Shown piece by piece: positions 43,881 to 54,031 of a DNA stretch of 64,000 nt (position 1 is its first letter; every line of letters begins with the position of its first letter). The stretch comes from an uncultured Clostridia bacterium. GTDB taxonomy: Bacteria; Bacillota; Clostridia; Oscillospirales; Ruminococcaceae. The stretch lies in assembly GCA_947632025.1 (NCBI GenBank), contig CANRNN010000009.1, positions 1 through 64,000 of the forward strand. Direction: 5' to 3'. The notes below the pieces were generated by a model. The model searched no databases and was not told the DNA's origin. It worked only from the letters and a program-made list of their open reading frames with translations. Made by a program: the position numbers and the translations under genes.

Positions 43881-45025
43881 AGAGCGACAAACTGTTTCTC
43901 GCGATAGACAAAATTGACGACAAATATCTTGAAGAAGCGTCCGGCAGCGGAAAAAAGCGGCATAAGGTTTTTTATATCGGAAGCTTCGCGTGTGCTGCGG
44001 GATTCGCGGCGGTTATGTTGGCGGGGATCCTGTTTTTCACGGTCGGAAGGTCGGCTCTCGTGGATAATACGAGCGGTGCCGCGTCCGGAGGTATCTCTGT
44101 CGACTATACCTCCGACGGGGATTCAAGAATAAACGAGATAATCAAGAACTGGCAGCAAACCGCCGAAGCGCCGCTTAACAGCGGGGAAATATTTTCGGAA
44201 TTTGAGGTGAAGATCAACGGGCAAGATATTTTGACCGAATGGTTAGGAAACGAACCTTTGACAGTTAATGTCAAGGCAAAACTTCCGGAGGAGTGGGTGA
44301 CTAGATCCGTGTCGGTCACAACAAAGGTTTTTGTTGACGGGGAAAGATTTTATACTAAGAGAGAAAATAATTATGACTTCGGTGTACGGACGGATCCCGT
44401 AAACACGGTGTATGAAGCTACGTTCAATGTCGTACCGCCGCATGATTTCGGTACTATGGTCGTGACGTGTGAGGCTTCTTTGTGGCATGAAGAGGGAGAA
44501 AACGACAAGTCAGACTATAATGCTGTCGCCTCACGGGTCTTTTACAATTCCGAAAAGATCACCCCCGAATATTATGAATTTGTCCGCAGTTCGGCTGTGG
44601 ACCCCGAAAATAAATATATCTCGTATACTTGGGATAAAGCCGGCGGGCAAATATTTATCGGCGACGAGAACGGCAACTTTCCACGTCTTAGCAGCAATTC
44701 GGAAGATGTCTATATTTATCTTTACGGCTTAGATGCCGGAGTTTACAATGTCAGCCTGATTCTGGGCGGAGAAGGTATATTGGGAATGACAATGGACCGG
44801 TACAAAAGAATTGTATGTGTCGGGGATAATGAATCCATAAGACTAAAGCTCAACAGCGAGGAATTTAATGTAACTTTGATGGCATCTGAACGCTATGGCG
44901 ACGGTCTGACGGTCACTGCAACGGCTTTTCCCGCGGCAGTCGAATCGCTTGAAGAGCTTCGCGAAGATCTTCCCGACTCGCTTATGCACGGATATGTTTC
45001 GGATTGTTATTATTTCTGCCCTTAA
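43877..45025 (+). CDS. Membrane protein, probable anti-sigma factor
   Basis: 382 residues: a cytoplasmic N-terminus of about 30 residues (MKSDKLFLAIDKIDDKYLEEASGSGKKRHK), one membrane helix (about 31-56), and a large extracellular domain of unknown fold. No zinc-binding ZAS motif. The N-terminal KIDDKYLEEA pattern is frequent in anti-sigma-like proteins encoded next to ECF factors in Clostridia. Translationally coupled to the sigma gene, which is the main reason for the call. Confidence 0.65.
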   Translation: MKSDKLFLAIDKIDDKYLEEASGSGKKRHKVFYIGSFACAAGFAAVMLAGILFFTVGRSALVDNTSGAASGGISVDYTSDGDSRINEIIKNWQQTAEAPLNSGEIFSEFEVKINGQDILTEWLGNEPLTVNVKAKLPEEWVTRSVSVTTKVFVDGERFYTKRENNYDFGVRTDPVNTVYEATFNVVPPHDFGTMVVTCEASLWHEEGENDKSDYNAVASRVFYNSEKITPEYYEFVRSSAVDPENKYISYTWDKAGGQIFIGDENGNFPRLSSNSEDVYIYLYGLDAGVYNVSLILGGEGILGMTMDRYKRIVCVGDNESIRLKLNSEEFNVTLMASERYGDGLTVTATAFPAAVESLEELREDLPDSLMHGYVSDCYYFCP

Positions 45026-45112
45026 AATACGCTTTCAATATCCGTTCCGTTTTTCAAAAATTCCCGCAGATCATTTCAACAGTAGCTTCGCATATCGGAT
45101 ATTTGAAATAAA

Positions 45113-45137
45113 AAAGCCCGTTTTCACAACGGGCTTT
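45113..45137. terminator. Bidirectional terminator
   Basis: AAAGCCCGTT / AACGGGCTTT with a 5-base loop, A-rich on the left and T-rich on the right, between the convergent anti-sigma and PfkB genes. Confidence 0.8.
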
Positions 45138-45157
45138 AGCTTTATGTTTATTTGGAA

Positions 45158-46066
45158 TTATTCTTCATGGAGAGTTTTCAGCGCGGCTTCTATCTCGTCC
45201 TTTGAAGCTAGTTTCTGTGAAAATGCCGTTGCGCCGCCTGCCGCCGTGCCAAGCTCCAGAGCGTTCAGGTAATTTCCCGTCCTTATATACCCCGCAAGGA
45301 ATCCCGCTACCATAGAATCTCCCGCTCCCACAGGATTTACGACGGTGCCCTTTGCCGTTCCGATAAGGTGAATACTGTTGTTTGCGTCGAGCAGGATAGC
45401 TCCCTTGCTGCCCATTGAGATGAGAATATTATCAGCATCGAGCTTTTTCGCACACTCTGCCGCCTCGCCCGAAGTGGATATTTCTTTCCCGAAAAGCGCC
45501 GACAGCTCGTGAATATTAGGCTTTACGAGGAACGGGCGGTATTTCAGCGCGCTTCTTAAAAGCTCCCCCTCTGCGTCCACCACAAAGCGTATTCCGCGCC
45601 CCGAAAAGCGCTTGAGTATCTGCTCGTATGTATCGTTCGGCATTGACTTCGGGATACTTCCCGAAAGGACGATAAAGTCCCCTTTCTCAGCGACTTCGAG
45701 CCTGTCCAGCAGCTTTTTTAGTTCCTCTTCGGAAATGTCTGGTCCCATGCCGTTTATCTCGGTGACTTCGCCGTTTGCCTGAAGCTTGACGTTTATTCTT
45801 GTCAGACCGTTTCCGACGGTTATGAAGTCTGTCTTAACGCCGTCCTTTTCGACAACATCCACGACAGCTTGTCCCGTAAATCCCGCTGCGAAGCCGAGAG
45901 CCACGTTTTCGATACCTAGCCTTGACAGCACGACGGACACGTTAAGACCCTTTCCGCCGTATGTGAGGATCTCTCCCGACGTTACGCGATTGACACGTCC
46001 GAAAGTCACGTCGCCGGCCGACAGGTAGTAGTCAACGGAAGGATTCAAAGTTACCGTATAAACCAT
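45158..46066 (-). CDS. fruK: PfkB family sugar kinase, probable 1-phosphofructokinase
   Basis: 302 residues: VYTVTLNPSVDYY at the N-terminus, GEILTYGGKGLNVSVVLSRLGIENVALGFAAGFTG, and the C-terminal ATP/catalytic motif TVVNPVGAGDSMVAGFLAGYI with the catalytic Asp. This is the 1-phosphofructokinase / tagatose-6-phosphate kinase group; fruK is the likeliest but not certain. Start ATG 46066 behind GAGGTG; the ORF track is 29 codons too long. No fructose PTS gene lies next to it. Confidence 0.85.
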   Translation of the reverse strand: MVYTVTLNPSVDYYLSAGDVTFGRVNRVTSGEILTYGGKGLNVSVVLSRLGIENVALGFAAGFTGQAVVDVVEKDGVKTDFITVGNGLTRINVKLQANGEVTEINGMGPDISEEELKKLLDRLEVAEKGDFIVLSGSIPKSMPNDTYEQILKRFSGRGIRFVVDAEGELLRSALKYRPFLVKPNIHELSALFGKEISTSGEAAECAKKLDADNILISMGSKGAILLDANNSIHLIGTAKGTVVNPVGAGDSMVAGFLAGYIRTGNYLNALELGTAAGGATAFSQKLASKDEIEAALKTLHEE

Positions 46067-46196
46067 AGCCCAGCACCTCTTTCCCAGAAATATACTTTTC
46101 ATTTTATTATACCACTTTCCCCTCGAAAAATCAACAGTTTTTTCATTCAACACAAAAATCCTGCCTTAAAAGTTAAATTTTTGGACAATTTGTCAC

Positions 46197-46225
46197 TTGA
46201 TTTTGAAAACTGCTGAGTGTATAAT
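46197..46225 (+). promoter_or_regulatory. Promoter of the MATE gene
   Basis: TTGATT, 17-bp spacer, TATAAT, 55 bp before the start codon. Confidence 0.6.
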
Positions 46226-46279
46226 ATTAGTCAGTGTGTTGTTCCGTATGAGGATAAAATCAGGGTAGGAGTGATTAAG

Positions 46280-47647
46280 ATGACAAAGTCCGCCGTTCGC
46301 GACCTTACCGAGGGAAAGCCCATGAAGCTTATTCTCGGATTTATGCTGCCGCTTTTGTTCGGAATGCTTTTTCAGCAGTTCTATAATATGGTGGATACCA
46401 TAGTCGTGGGGCAGTATCTGGGGATAAACGCCCTTGCGGGAGTAGGCTCGACGGGTTCGATAAATTTTCTCGTGCTGGGATTCGTTATAGGGATATGCGC
46501 GGGCTTTGCCATTCCCGTGGCTCAGAAATTCGGCTCGCGTAATTTTGAGGAGCTTCGCCGTTACGTCGGCAACACCATTTGGATATCGGCTGTGTTCGCG
46601 CTGATACTGACGGTGCTGACGTGTGTTTTCTGCGCGGATATACTTAGGCTTATGAAAACACCCGACGACGTTTTTATGGAGGCTTACAATTATATTTGGG
46701 TGATTTTTCTGGGGATCCCGATAACGTTTGTGTACAATATACTTTCGGGATTTATACGTTCGCTGGGCGATTCAAAAACTCCGGTAATTTTTCTGGTTAT
46801 CTCAAGCCTGCTTAACGTCGCGCTCGATATCGTGATGATAGTTGTTTTCAAAATGGGAGTAGCGGGAGCGGGCTGGGCTACGGTCATTTCTCAGTTCGTA
46901 TCTAGCGTGATGTGCTTTGTGTACATAATCAAGCGGTGCGAGATACTCCACCTAAAAAAAGACGACCTGAAACCGCGCCGATATTATATCGTACAGCTTT
47001 GCGGCGTGGGGCTTCCCATGGGACTTCAGTACTCAATAACGGCGATAGGGACTATCCTTATCCAGACAGCGGTGAACGGTCTGGGTTCGATGTATATGGC
47101 GTCTGTCACGGCAGGAAGCAAGGTGGGGCAGTTTATGTGCTGTCCGTTCGACGCTATGGGAAGCACCATGGCTACATACGGTGGACAGAACGTCGGCGCA
47201 GGGAAGCTTTCCCGCGTAAAGAGAGGATTGTTCGACTGTATCCTTCTCGGAGTGGGATACGCGCTTATAGCGCTTGTGATAGCTGTTTTTCTGGGAGATA
47301 AGCTTGCGATGCTGTTTATAAGCGGCGAGGACGCGTCCGCAGGAAATGTCGAGGATATAATCGCGCTTGCAAAGCAGTTTCTCGTGACGAACGCGGCGTT
47401 TTATGTGCCGCTTGCGTTTGTGAATATCGTGAGATTTATGATACAGGGAATGGGCTCGTCGCAGGTCGCTCTCTATGCGGGAGTGTTCGAGCTTGCCGCA
47501 AGAGGAGTCGTCGCTTTGGCGCTTGTGCCGTTCTGGGGATACAACGCGGTATGTTTTGCGAATCCTTTCGCGTGGATATTGGCGGACGCTTTTCTGATAC
47601 CCGCGTTTTTCCTGTGTTTCAGAGCGATAAAGAAAAGGATACCTTAG
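46280..47647 (+). CDS. MATE family efflux transporter
   Basis: 455 residues with about twelve membrane helices in two homologous halves. MATE signatures: GKPMKLILGFMLPLLFGMLFQQFYNMVDTIVVGQYLG, GSTGSINFLVLGFVIGICAGFAIPVAQKFGS, GFIRSLGDSKTPV, and MATYGGQNVGAGKLSRVKRG. Likely a Na+ or H+ drug/metabolite antiporter; substrate unknown. The ATG at 46280 has a TAGGAGTG site; the 21 residues before it in the ORF track come from the 5' untranslated region. Confidence 0.92.
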   Translation: MTKSAVRDLTEGKPMKLILGFMLPLLFGMLFQQFYNMVDTIVVGQYLGINALAGVGSTGSINFLVLGFVIGICAGFAIPVAQKFGSRNFEELRRYVGNTIWISAVFALILTVLTCVFCADILRLMKTPDDVFMEAYNYIWVIFLGIPITFVYNILSGFIRSLGDSKTPVIFLVISSLLNVALDIVMIVVFKMGVAGAGWATVISQFVSSVMCFVYIIKRCEILHLKKDDLKPRRYYIVQLCGVGLPMGLQYSITAIGTILIQTAVNGLGSMYMASVTAGSKVGQFMCCPFDAMGSTMATYGGQNVGAGKLSRVKRGLFDCILLGVGYALIALVIAVFLGDKLAMLFISGEDASAGNVEDIIALAKQFLVTNAAFYVPLAFVNIVRFMIQGMGSSQVALYAGVFELAARGVVALALVPFWGYNAVCFANPFAWILADAFLIPAFFLCFRAIKKRIP

Positions 47648-47660
47648 GAAGAATAAGCAT

Positions 47661-47732
47661 AACCAAACTGTTCTTTCGCATAAAACATTAGTGCCCCGCG
47701 ATCTCTCACGGGGCACTAATGCTGGTTTGGTT
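47661..47732 (+). terminator. Nested inverted repeat after the MATE gene
   Basis: An inner 11-bp stem TTAGTGCCCCG / CGGGGCACTAA (47688-47719) lies inside an outer AACCAAAC / GTTTGGTT pair. There is no clear T-run, so termination is inferred from position. Confidence 0.5.
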
Positions 47733-47805
47733 GGTAATTATATGAAAAGAATGGTTATCAAAAGAGTTTTGCTTAACAATTATATTATATTCTCGCTGTG
47801 TGGAT

Positions 47806-47942
47806 TTACAGTGTTTTCTTTGTGAAAATTAGATGAAAATCGCCCCCGTTCAGATGAAGCATTCTTGCCAAAAGCGAAAGCAGACTTGTAAAATCATTTT
47901 TGTCAAAGCCGACAGGCGTGTTTAGGATCGTGTTTTGTTCAT
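47806..47942 (-). pseudogene. Frameshifted small gene, about 45 codons
   Basis: On the minus strand a perfect GGAGG site is followed at proper spacing by ATG at 47942, but that frame ends after MNKTRS. One frame over, an uninterrupted protein-like sequence runs on to a TAA at 47806: NTILNTPVGFDKNDFTSLLSLLARMLHLNGGDFHLIFTKKTL. Adding one A to the AAAA run right after the start joins them into a single 45-residue ORF. This looks like a recent frameshift in a short hypothetical gene, or a sequencing error in a homopolymer. Confidence 0.5.
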
Positions 47943-48127
47943 AATTCCTCCGAAAAATAAATAAATTACAATTTATTTTAGCATTTTTATTTTAATTTTG
48001 TAATAGAAAATAAAAAATTATTATTTTTTTAGAATAATTTGCTGTATAAAATTGCTAAAAAACGGCAAGTATAATTAAAGAATTTTGTAAGAAGTTACAA
48101 AAATATGCAAAAAGCTACATTTACTAC
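47943..48127. other. AT-rich intergenic region upstream of groES
   Basis: Very AT-rich and without coding potential. It holds a perfect inverted repeat TTTTGTAA-GAAG-TTACAAAA at 48083-48102, about 26 bp upstream of the groES -35 box, and further TTACA-like strings. No CIRCE element (TTAGCACTC-N9-GAGTGCTAA) and no CtsR box can be found. Confidence 0.6.
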
Positions 48128-48156
48128 TTGATTTATAAAACTGTATTGCTTAAAAT
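48128..48156 (+). promoter_or_regulatory. Promoter of groESL
   Basis: TTGATT, 17-bp spacer, TAAAAT, about 65 bp before the groES start. A short palindrome TATGCA-AAG-TGCATA lies between promoter and gene (about 48166-48180). Confidence 0.55.
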
Positions 48157-48222
48157 ATATAGTAGTATGCAAAGTGCATAAATACAATTTGCGCTAAAAT
48201 AAATTTTTTCAGGAGGATTTTT

Positions 48223-48678
48223 ATGAATATCAGACCTTTAGCGGACAGAGTTGTCATCAAGTCGGTCGAGGCAGAGGAAACTACAAAAAGCGGTATCATT
48301 CTTACCGCCGCCGCACAGGAGAAACCTTCTATCGCAGAAATAGTCGCAGTAGGTCCCGGCGGAGTGGTTGACGGCAAGGAAGTTAAAATGTTTGTCAAGG
48401 TCGGCGAGAAGGTACTCATCAGCAAGTATTCCGGCACTGAGGTCAAGGTCGACGGAGTGGAGTATTCCATCGTAAGACAGGAAGATATTCTCGCTGTAGT
48501 TGATGAAGCCGCAGGGGAAGCCGCTCCCCGCAAGAGAGGCAGAGCCGCAGCATCCGCTCCCGCTGCAGCAGCGGAAACACCCAAGAAAACACGCGGAAGA
48601 AAAGCAGGCGCAAAACCCGCAGCCAAGAAAACAGGCGCAAAGCGCGGCAGAAAACCCGCAGCTAAAAAGGAAGGCTAA
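48223..48678 (+). CDS. groES: Co-chaperonin GroES with a basic AT-hook-like tail
   Basis: 151 residues, against about 95 for normal GroES. Residues 1-95 are a complete GroES (NIRPLADRVVIKSVEAEETTKSGIILTAAAQEKP with the mobile loop, VGPGGVVDGKEVKMFVKVGEKVLISKYSGTEVKVDG, DILAVV). Residues 96-151 are an Ala/Lys/Arg-rich tail with three Gly-Arg cores (RKRGR, KTRGRK, KRGRKP), resembling AT-hooks and histone H1-like tails. The tail is in frame with normal codon use and ends only 47 nt before groEL, so it is not an obvious artefact. GroES lid function is certain from the core; nucleic-acid binding by the tail is inference. Confidence 0.93.
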   Translation: MNIRPLADRVVIKSVEAEETTKSGIILTAAAQEKPSIAEIVAVGPGGVVDGKEVKMFVKVGEKVLISKYSGTEVKVDGVEYSIVRQEDILAVVDEAAGEAAPRKRGRAAASAPAAAAETPKKTRGRKAGAKPAAKKTGAKRGRKPAAKKEG

Positions 48679-48704
48679 TCCCTAAACATAATATAAAAAT
48701 ATAA

Positions 48705-50354
<1,650 letters not shown>

Positions 50355-50450
50355 TTGACTAATTACTAAATTTGGCATACAAGTTGATAAGGGGACTCTC
50401 AAGAAACAGAGCATAAAAAGGAGTAAAGTAACCCCCGCCGGACACACAAA

Positions 50451-50494
50451 AACAAGCCCGAAACTTCCGTTTAGTCGGTTGTTTCGGGCTTGTT
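50451..50494. terminator. Bidirectional terminator behind groEL
   Basis: Perfect 14-bp stem AACAAGCCCGAAAC / GTTTCGGGCTTGTT with a 16-base loop, between the convergent groEL and hydrolase genes. Confidence 0.75.
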
Positions 50495-50535
50495 TATTGA
50501 GTAAAAGCTGTGCGGGCGTTATTGTGAGTTTAGGC

Positions 50536-51249
50536 TTATTTATATTTTATTACTTCAAGAATTTTTTCGGCAGCTTGCGTTCTCTGTTCATCTGGGGTAA
50601 TAGCCCCGGCTCCGTCGCCGCGCTGTTCTCCGTAATCCCCGAAGCCCGAATGATTGCCACCCTCAATAACGAACTCCTCGTATGTATCGGGCATCATACC
50701 GCGTCCCTGAACGATTTTTTCCATATTTACGACCTTGTCCTCACTGCCGTAGACAGAAAGAACCTTGAGATGTGAATCTTTCAGGTCTTTTGTAGAATAT
50801 GCCGCTAAAAGTATCAGTCCGTCGAGCTTTTCGGAATTATCGGCTGCATAGCTTGCCGCCATAGCCCCGCCGAGAGAGTGTCCCGCAAGATACACGTTTT
50901 CGTAGCCGTATTCCTCTATAATATCGTCCGCCCTGTTTATTCCGAAAAAAGCCAGATTGCACGGCATACTTACGAGAAAGCAGTCCACGCCGCCCGCCGA
51001 TATTTCCTTAAGAAGCGCCGAATACGCGATATCCTCTACCTTTGCTCCGGGATAGAAAATAAGAGCGTCCTCCTCGCCCGGACCGTCGTAAAAATATCCC
51101 CTATCTGTTTTTGAGATGCTTACAAGATCGGTATTTTCAAGCGCACTGTCCCTGTTTATGACGTGATAATAATCGTTGACGTAAATGACAAAAGCAAGCG
51201 CTGCCGCTGCTATTGCCGCCGCAATGATAATGAGGATTTTCTTTTTCAT
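50536..51249 (-). CDS. Alpha/beta hydrolase, membrane-anchored
   Basis: About 237 residues: N-terminal membrane anchor (KKKILIIIAAAIAAAALAFVIYV), then an alpha/beta hydrolase with the nucleophile elbow AGHSLGGAMAAS, Asp in YGSEDKVV and His in GGNHSGFG completing the triad. Similar proteins are annotated as dienelactone-hydrolase-like or YqiA/alpha-beta hydrolase 5. The substrate is unknown. Two ATGs (51258 and 51249) follow GGGAG; I prefer the second because the first is only two bases away from the site. Confidence 0.82.
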   Translation of the reverse strand: MKKKILIIIAAAIAAAALAFVIYVNDYYHVINRDSALENTDLVSISKTDRGYFYDGPGEEDALIFYPGAKVEDIAYSALLKEISAGGVDCFLVSMPCNLAFFGINRADDIIEEYGYENVYLAGHSLGGAMAASYAADNSEKLDGLILLAAYSTKDLKDSHLKVLSVYGSEDKVVNMEKIVQGRGMMPDTYEEFVIEGGNHSGFGDYGEQRGDGAGAITPDEQRTQAAEKILEVIKYK

Positions 51250-51320
51250 ATGCTGCATTGCTCCCTTAAAAAATTATTTTAAATATTATATCACGAAAAA
51301 ATAAAATTGTCAACCAAAAA

Positions 51321-51360
51321 TGTAACGAAATAAAAAAATCAGGTACTAATATAACGAAAG
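51321..51360 (+). promoter_or_regulatory. Possible ECF-type promoter
   Basis: TGTAACGAAA at 51321 and TATAACGAAA at 51350 form a direct repeat just before an ECF sigma operon. TGTAAC resembles the -35 of many ECF promoters, so this could be an autoregulated start. Confidence 0.35.
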
Positions 51361-51371
51361 AGGGTGAAAGC

Positions 51372-51881
51372 GTGACAGCATTGGACGATTTATTCGCGGA
51401 ATTTTACGATGATGTTTTCCGATACATTTACAGCCTCTGCCGTGACGTTTCACTCGCCGAGGACCTTACAGCGGACGTTTTTCTGGAGATAGTAAAATCT
51501 ATAGGCAGCTTCAACGGAAAAAGCAGCGTCAAAACGTGGATCTTTTCGATAGCACGGCACGTTTGGTTCAAATATCTTCGGAAGAAAAAACGTTCCGCCG
51601 ATATTATCGGAATTTCCGAGCTTGCTGACTGCGAACCTCCCGATTTCAACTCGGCGGAGGGTTCATTTTTGAGCCGAGAGCTTATTTCACGGATCTATGA
51701 AATAATAAATTCCGAGCCCGAAAACAGGAAAAACGTCGCCCTTATGCGTATCCAAGGGTATTCGTTCTATGAAATAGGCGAAAAGACGGGAATGTCCGAA
51801 AATTCCGCAAGGGTAACTTTTTTCCGGATAAAAGAAAAAATACGAAAAATTCTTAAAGAGGAGGGTCTTTACAATGAATGA
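51372..51881 (+). CDS. ECF-type RNA polymerase sigma factor
   Basis: 169 residues: region 2 (FAEFYDDVFRYIYSLCRDVSLAEDLTADVFLEIVKSIGSF, VKTWIFSIARHVWFKYLRKKKR) and region 4 (RKNVALMRIQGYSFYEIGEKTGMSENSARVTFFRIKEKIRKIL), typical of SigW/SigM-like ECF factors. GTG start at 51372 behind GGGTGAAAG. Overlaps its anti-sigma gene by 8 nt. Confidence 0.92.
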   Translation: MTALDDLFAEFYDDVFRYIYSLCRDVSLAEDLTADVFLEIVKSIGSFNGKSSVKTWIFSIARHVWFKYLRKKKRSADIIGISELADCEPPDFNSAEGSFLSRELISRIYEIINSEPENRKNVALMRIQGYSFYEIGEKTGMSENSARVTFFRIKEKIRKILKEEGLYNE

Positions 51882-52398
51882 AAATAAAATACCATGCGGC
51901 GTATGTCGTGACCTTATGCCGCTTGTGAAGGACGGCGTGGCAAGTCCCGAAAGCGAAAGCGCGGTGAGAGATCATATTTCGGAATGTTCCGAGTGCGCCG
52001 ATATTTTCGGCGGGGAGGAGCTTCAGTTTCCTAAATCGAACTCCGAGAAGGTGATTTCAAGAGCAAAGGTAAAATCGGCGGTTTTCGGCACTGCCATGAT
52101 AATTATAGCGTTTTTCGCGTTTGCCGCAAGCCTTGACCTTTTTGTCGGACTGTTTTTAATGCCGTTTATCGGTGCACTCGGATATATGGCGTTCAGGAAC
52201 AAAGCGTTTTTTATCGTGCCGATACTGCTGATAATAATTGACGCGGCAGCGTATTTAATAAATCTTATTTCGGGAAATTCCGAATTTAATTATTCGATGC
52301 TGATACTGAGCGTTATTTTCGCCATGATGGGCTTTATTATCGTGTTTTTACTGAAATTCGCCTTTACAAAGGCTCCGAAAGGAGAGGATAAAAAATGA
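51874..52398 (+). CDS. Zinc-finger anti-sigma factor, membrane protein
   Basis: 174 residues. The N-terminus (CGVCRDLMPLVKDGVASPESESAVRDHISECSECADIF) carries the His-x3-Cys-x2-Cys ZAS motif of zf-HC2 anti-sigma factors, which would hold the sigma factor of the preceding gene. About four membrane helices follow (residues 70-165). Overlaps the sigma gene by 8 nt and the next gene by 4 nt. Confidence 0.85.
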   Translation: MNENKIPCGVCRDLMPLVKDGVASPESESAVRDHISECSECADIFGGEELQFPKSNSEKVISRAKVKSAVFGTAMIIIAFFAFAASLDLFVGLFLMPFIGALGYMAFRNKAFFIVPILLIIIDAAAYLINLISGNSEFNYSMLILSVIFAMMGFIIVFLLKFAFTKAPKGEDKK

Positions 52399-53249
52399 TC
52401 AGAAAATTTATTGAAAAGCACAGACTTTTTTTCAGAATAGCGGCGGCAGTTATTGCTTTCGCCATGATAGCGTTCATTATTGATTATGCTATAGAGCTGC
52501 TTGGCAATCCCATCTCGTATTTCGCCGCAAAAAACAACGTTGAAAAATACGTCGCCGAAAATTACGGCAGCGAGGGGTATTACGTTCAAAAAGTCGGATA
52601 TAATTTCAAATTTAAAACATATTACGCGTTCGTCACCAAACCCGATACGCTTGACTGTTATTTCAGTGTTGACTGCGACTGGTGGGGCAGAGTGGCATAT
52701 GACAATTACAAAAGCTCCATAACGGAAAAAGGTAACACATTTGTACGTCTTATGAACGAATACTCCGCTTTTGGGAAAAAGCTGAAAGAGATCCCACATT
52801 TTAAGTATAATGCAAATGCCCTGTCGGAATCAGGAGATCATTTCTCGTTCAGCCTTAAAAATGAATATAATTATAATGATTCAGGTCTTTCACAAGACGA
52901 GCTTCAAATCGACGGCGTGTACAATATCTATGAACTTGGAAAGCAATTCGGACAACTAATTATTTATATTTACACCGACGACCTCTCGCCCGAAAATGCA
53001 GCCGAGATACTGCTGACATTCAGGGAATACGCCGACAAATGCGGCGCGTCGTTCTATACAGCGGATTTGAGCCTGTGCGACAAAACCTCCTCGGAGGGGT
53101 GGAAAAGCTACAATATGCTTGATTTCCGTTATTCCGATATTTATCCTGAGGGCATTGTCGAACGTGTGAAAGCAAATCACGAGCGTACCGAGGAATATTA
53201 CAGAGCAGAGGACGAAAAGCGCCGCCTTGAAGAAGAAAATCTGAAATAA
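52395..53249 (+). CDS. Membrane-anchored hypothetical protein of the ECF operon
   Basis: 284 residues: one N-terminal membrane helix (about 12-36) and a long extracellular part (KYVAENYGSEGYYVQKVGYNFKFKTYYAFVTKPDTLDCYFSVDCDWWGRVAYDNY) resembling YfjL-type proteins found with anti-sigma factors in Firmicutes. The C-terminus is a charged helix (ERTEEYYRAEDEKRRLEEENLK). Coupled to the anti-sigma gene by a 4-nt overlap; a role in sensing or modifying the sigma switch is inferred from position. Confidence 0.65.
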   Translation: MIRKFIEKHRLFFRIAAAVIAFAMIAFIIDYAIELLGNPISYFAAKNNVEKYVAENYGSEGYYVQKVGYNFKFKTYYAFVTKPDTLDCYFSVDCDWWGRVAYDNYKSSITEKGNTFVRLMNEYSAFGKKLKEIPHFKYNANALSESGDHFSFSLKNEYNYNDSGLSQDELQIDGVYNIYELGKQFGQLIIYIYTDDLSPENAAEILLTFREYADKCGASFYTADLSLCDKTSSEGWKSYNMLDFRYSDIYPEGIVERVKANHERTEEYYRAEDEKRRLEEENLK

Positions 53250-53270
53250 GTAAATACTCCGGATAAAAAA

Positions 53271-53293
53271 TGACCGCCGATTTTCGGCGGTCA
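53271..53293. terminator. Bidirectional terminator
   Basis: TGACCGCCGA / TCGGCGGTCA with a 3-base loop, A-rich before and AT-rich after, between convergent genes. Confidence 0.75.
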
Positions 53294-53327
53294 TAATTAT
53301 TACATATTACTTCGCGGCGCTCAGGTT

Positions 53328-53984
53328 TCAGATACACTCAACAGGTTCGTTTTCGGACGCTTCGGAGAATTCGGACGTTTCGGAAACGCTTTTCGTTTCG
53401 GCGTAGACTTCAGGCGGAACGACTTCAAAAAGGTTCGTCAGCGTTTCGTGAACACGGCGCTTGTTGTACAAAAAATCGTGCAGCTTCTGAAGCTCTGTTT
53501 CGCCGTTTATAAGGTCTTTGTAGTCCTCACGGCGGAAATATTCAAGCTCCTTCTTCTGCTTTTCAAGGAGTTTTTCGACGTATTCCAAAGCCACGTCGTC
53601 CTTGTTTTTCCCGTTGGAACTTTCCTCTTCGAGATGCTTTGCAAGCAGTTTTTCCTCGTCCGTCACGGAGTTTTCGCCTGTTGCGTTATCCGCAAGATAG
53701 TCCGCGAATTTCTCTAAAAGAGCGTCCATTGAAAAATCGGGAGTTTCTGTATCGCCCGTATTTGCATTATCCGCGGAAGTTTCTTCCGCGTCGGTTTTTT
53801 CGCCTTCGGGAGTCCACGCCGCGACACTCTGTGCCGTAATGCTCTTTAGTGAATCCGAAAACGTCACACCCTGCCCGTGCGAAGCCATAATGCTCTCTTT
53901 AGCGGCTATGCCTTTCTTGACCTTATTTTCTCCTATAGCATGGGAATTATAGCTCTCCATGCGGTATTTTTCCATATTTGTCAT
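53328..53984 (-). CDS. Hypothetical acidic protein
   Basis: 218 residues, soluble, acidic, no signal peptide. The middle is low in complexity (AEETSADNANTGDTETPD); the C-terminal half is long charged helix (EEKLLAKHLEEESSNGKNKDDVALEYVEKLLEKQKKELEYFRREDYKDLI), probably coiled coil. Strong GGAGAAA site. It follows another unknown gene by 47 nt on the same strand. I do not recognise a family. Confidence 0.65.
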   Translation of the reverse strand: MTNMEKYRMESYNSHAIGENKVKKGIAAKESIMASHGQGVTFSDSLKSITAQSVAAWTPEGEKTDAEETSADNANTGDTETPDFSMDALLEKFADYLADNATGENSVTDEEKLLAKHLEEESSNGKNKDDVALEYVEKLLEKQKKELEYFRREDYKDLINGETELQKLHDFLYNKRRVHETLTNLFEVVPPEVYAETKSVSETSEFSEASENEPVECI

Positions 53985-54031
53985 AATTGTTTCTCCTAAA
54001 AAGATGTCAGATATTACCTTTAGCCGTGTCC

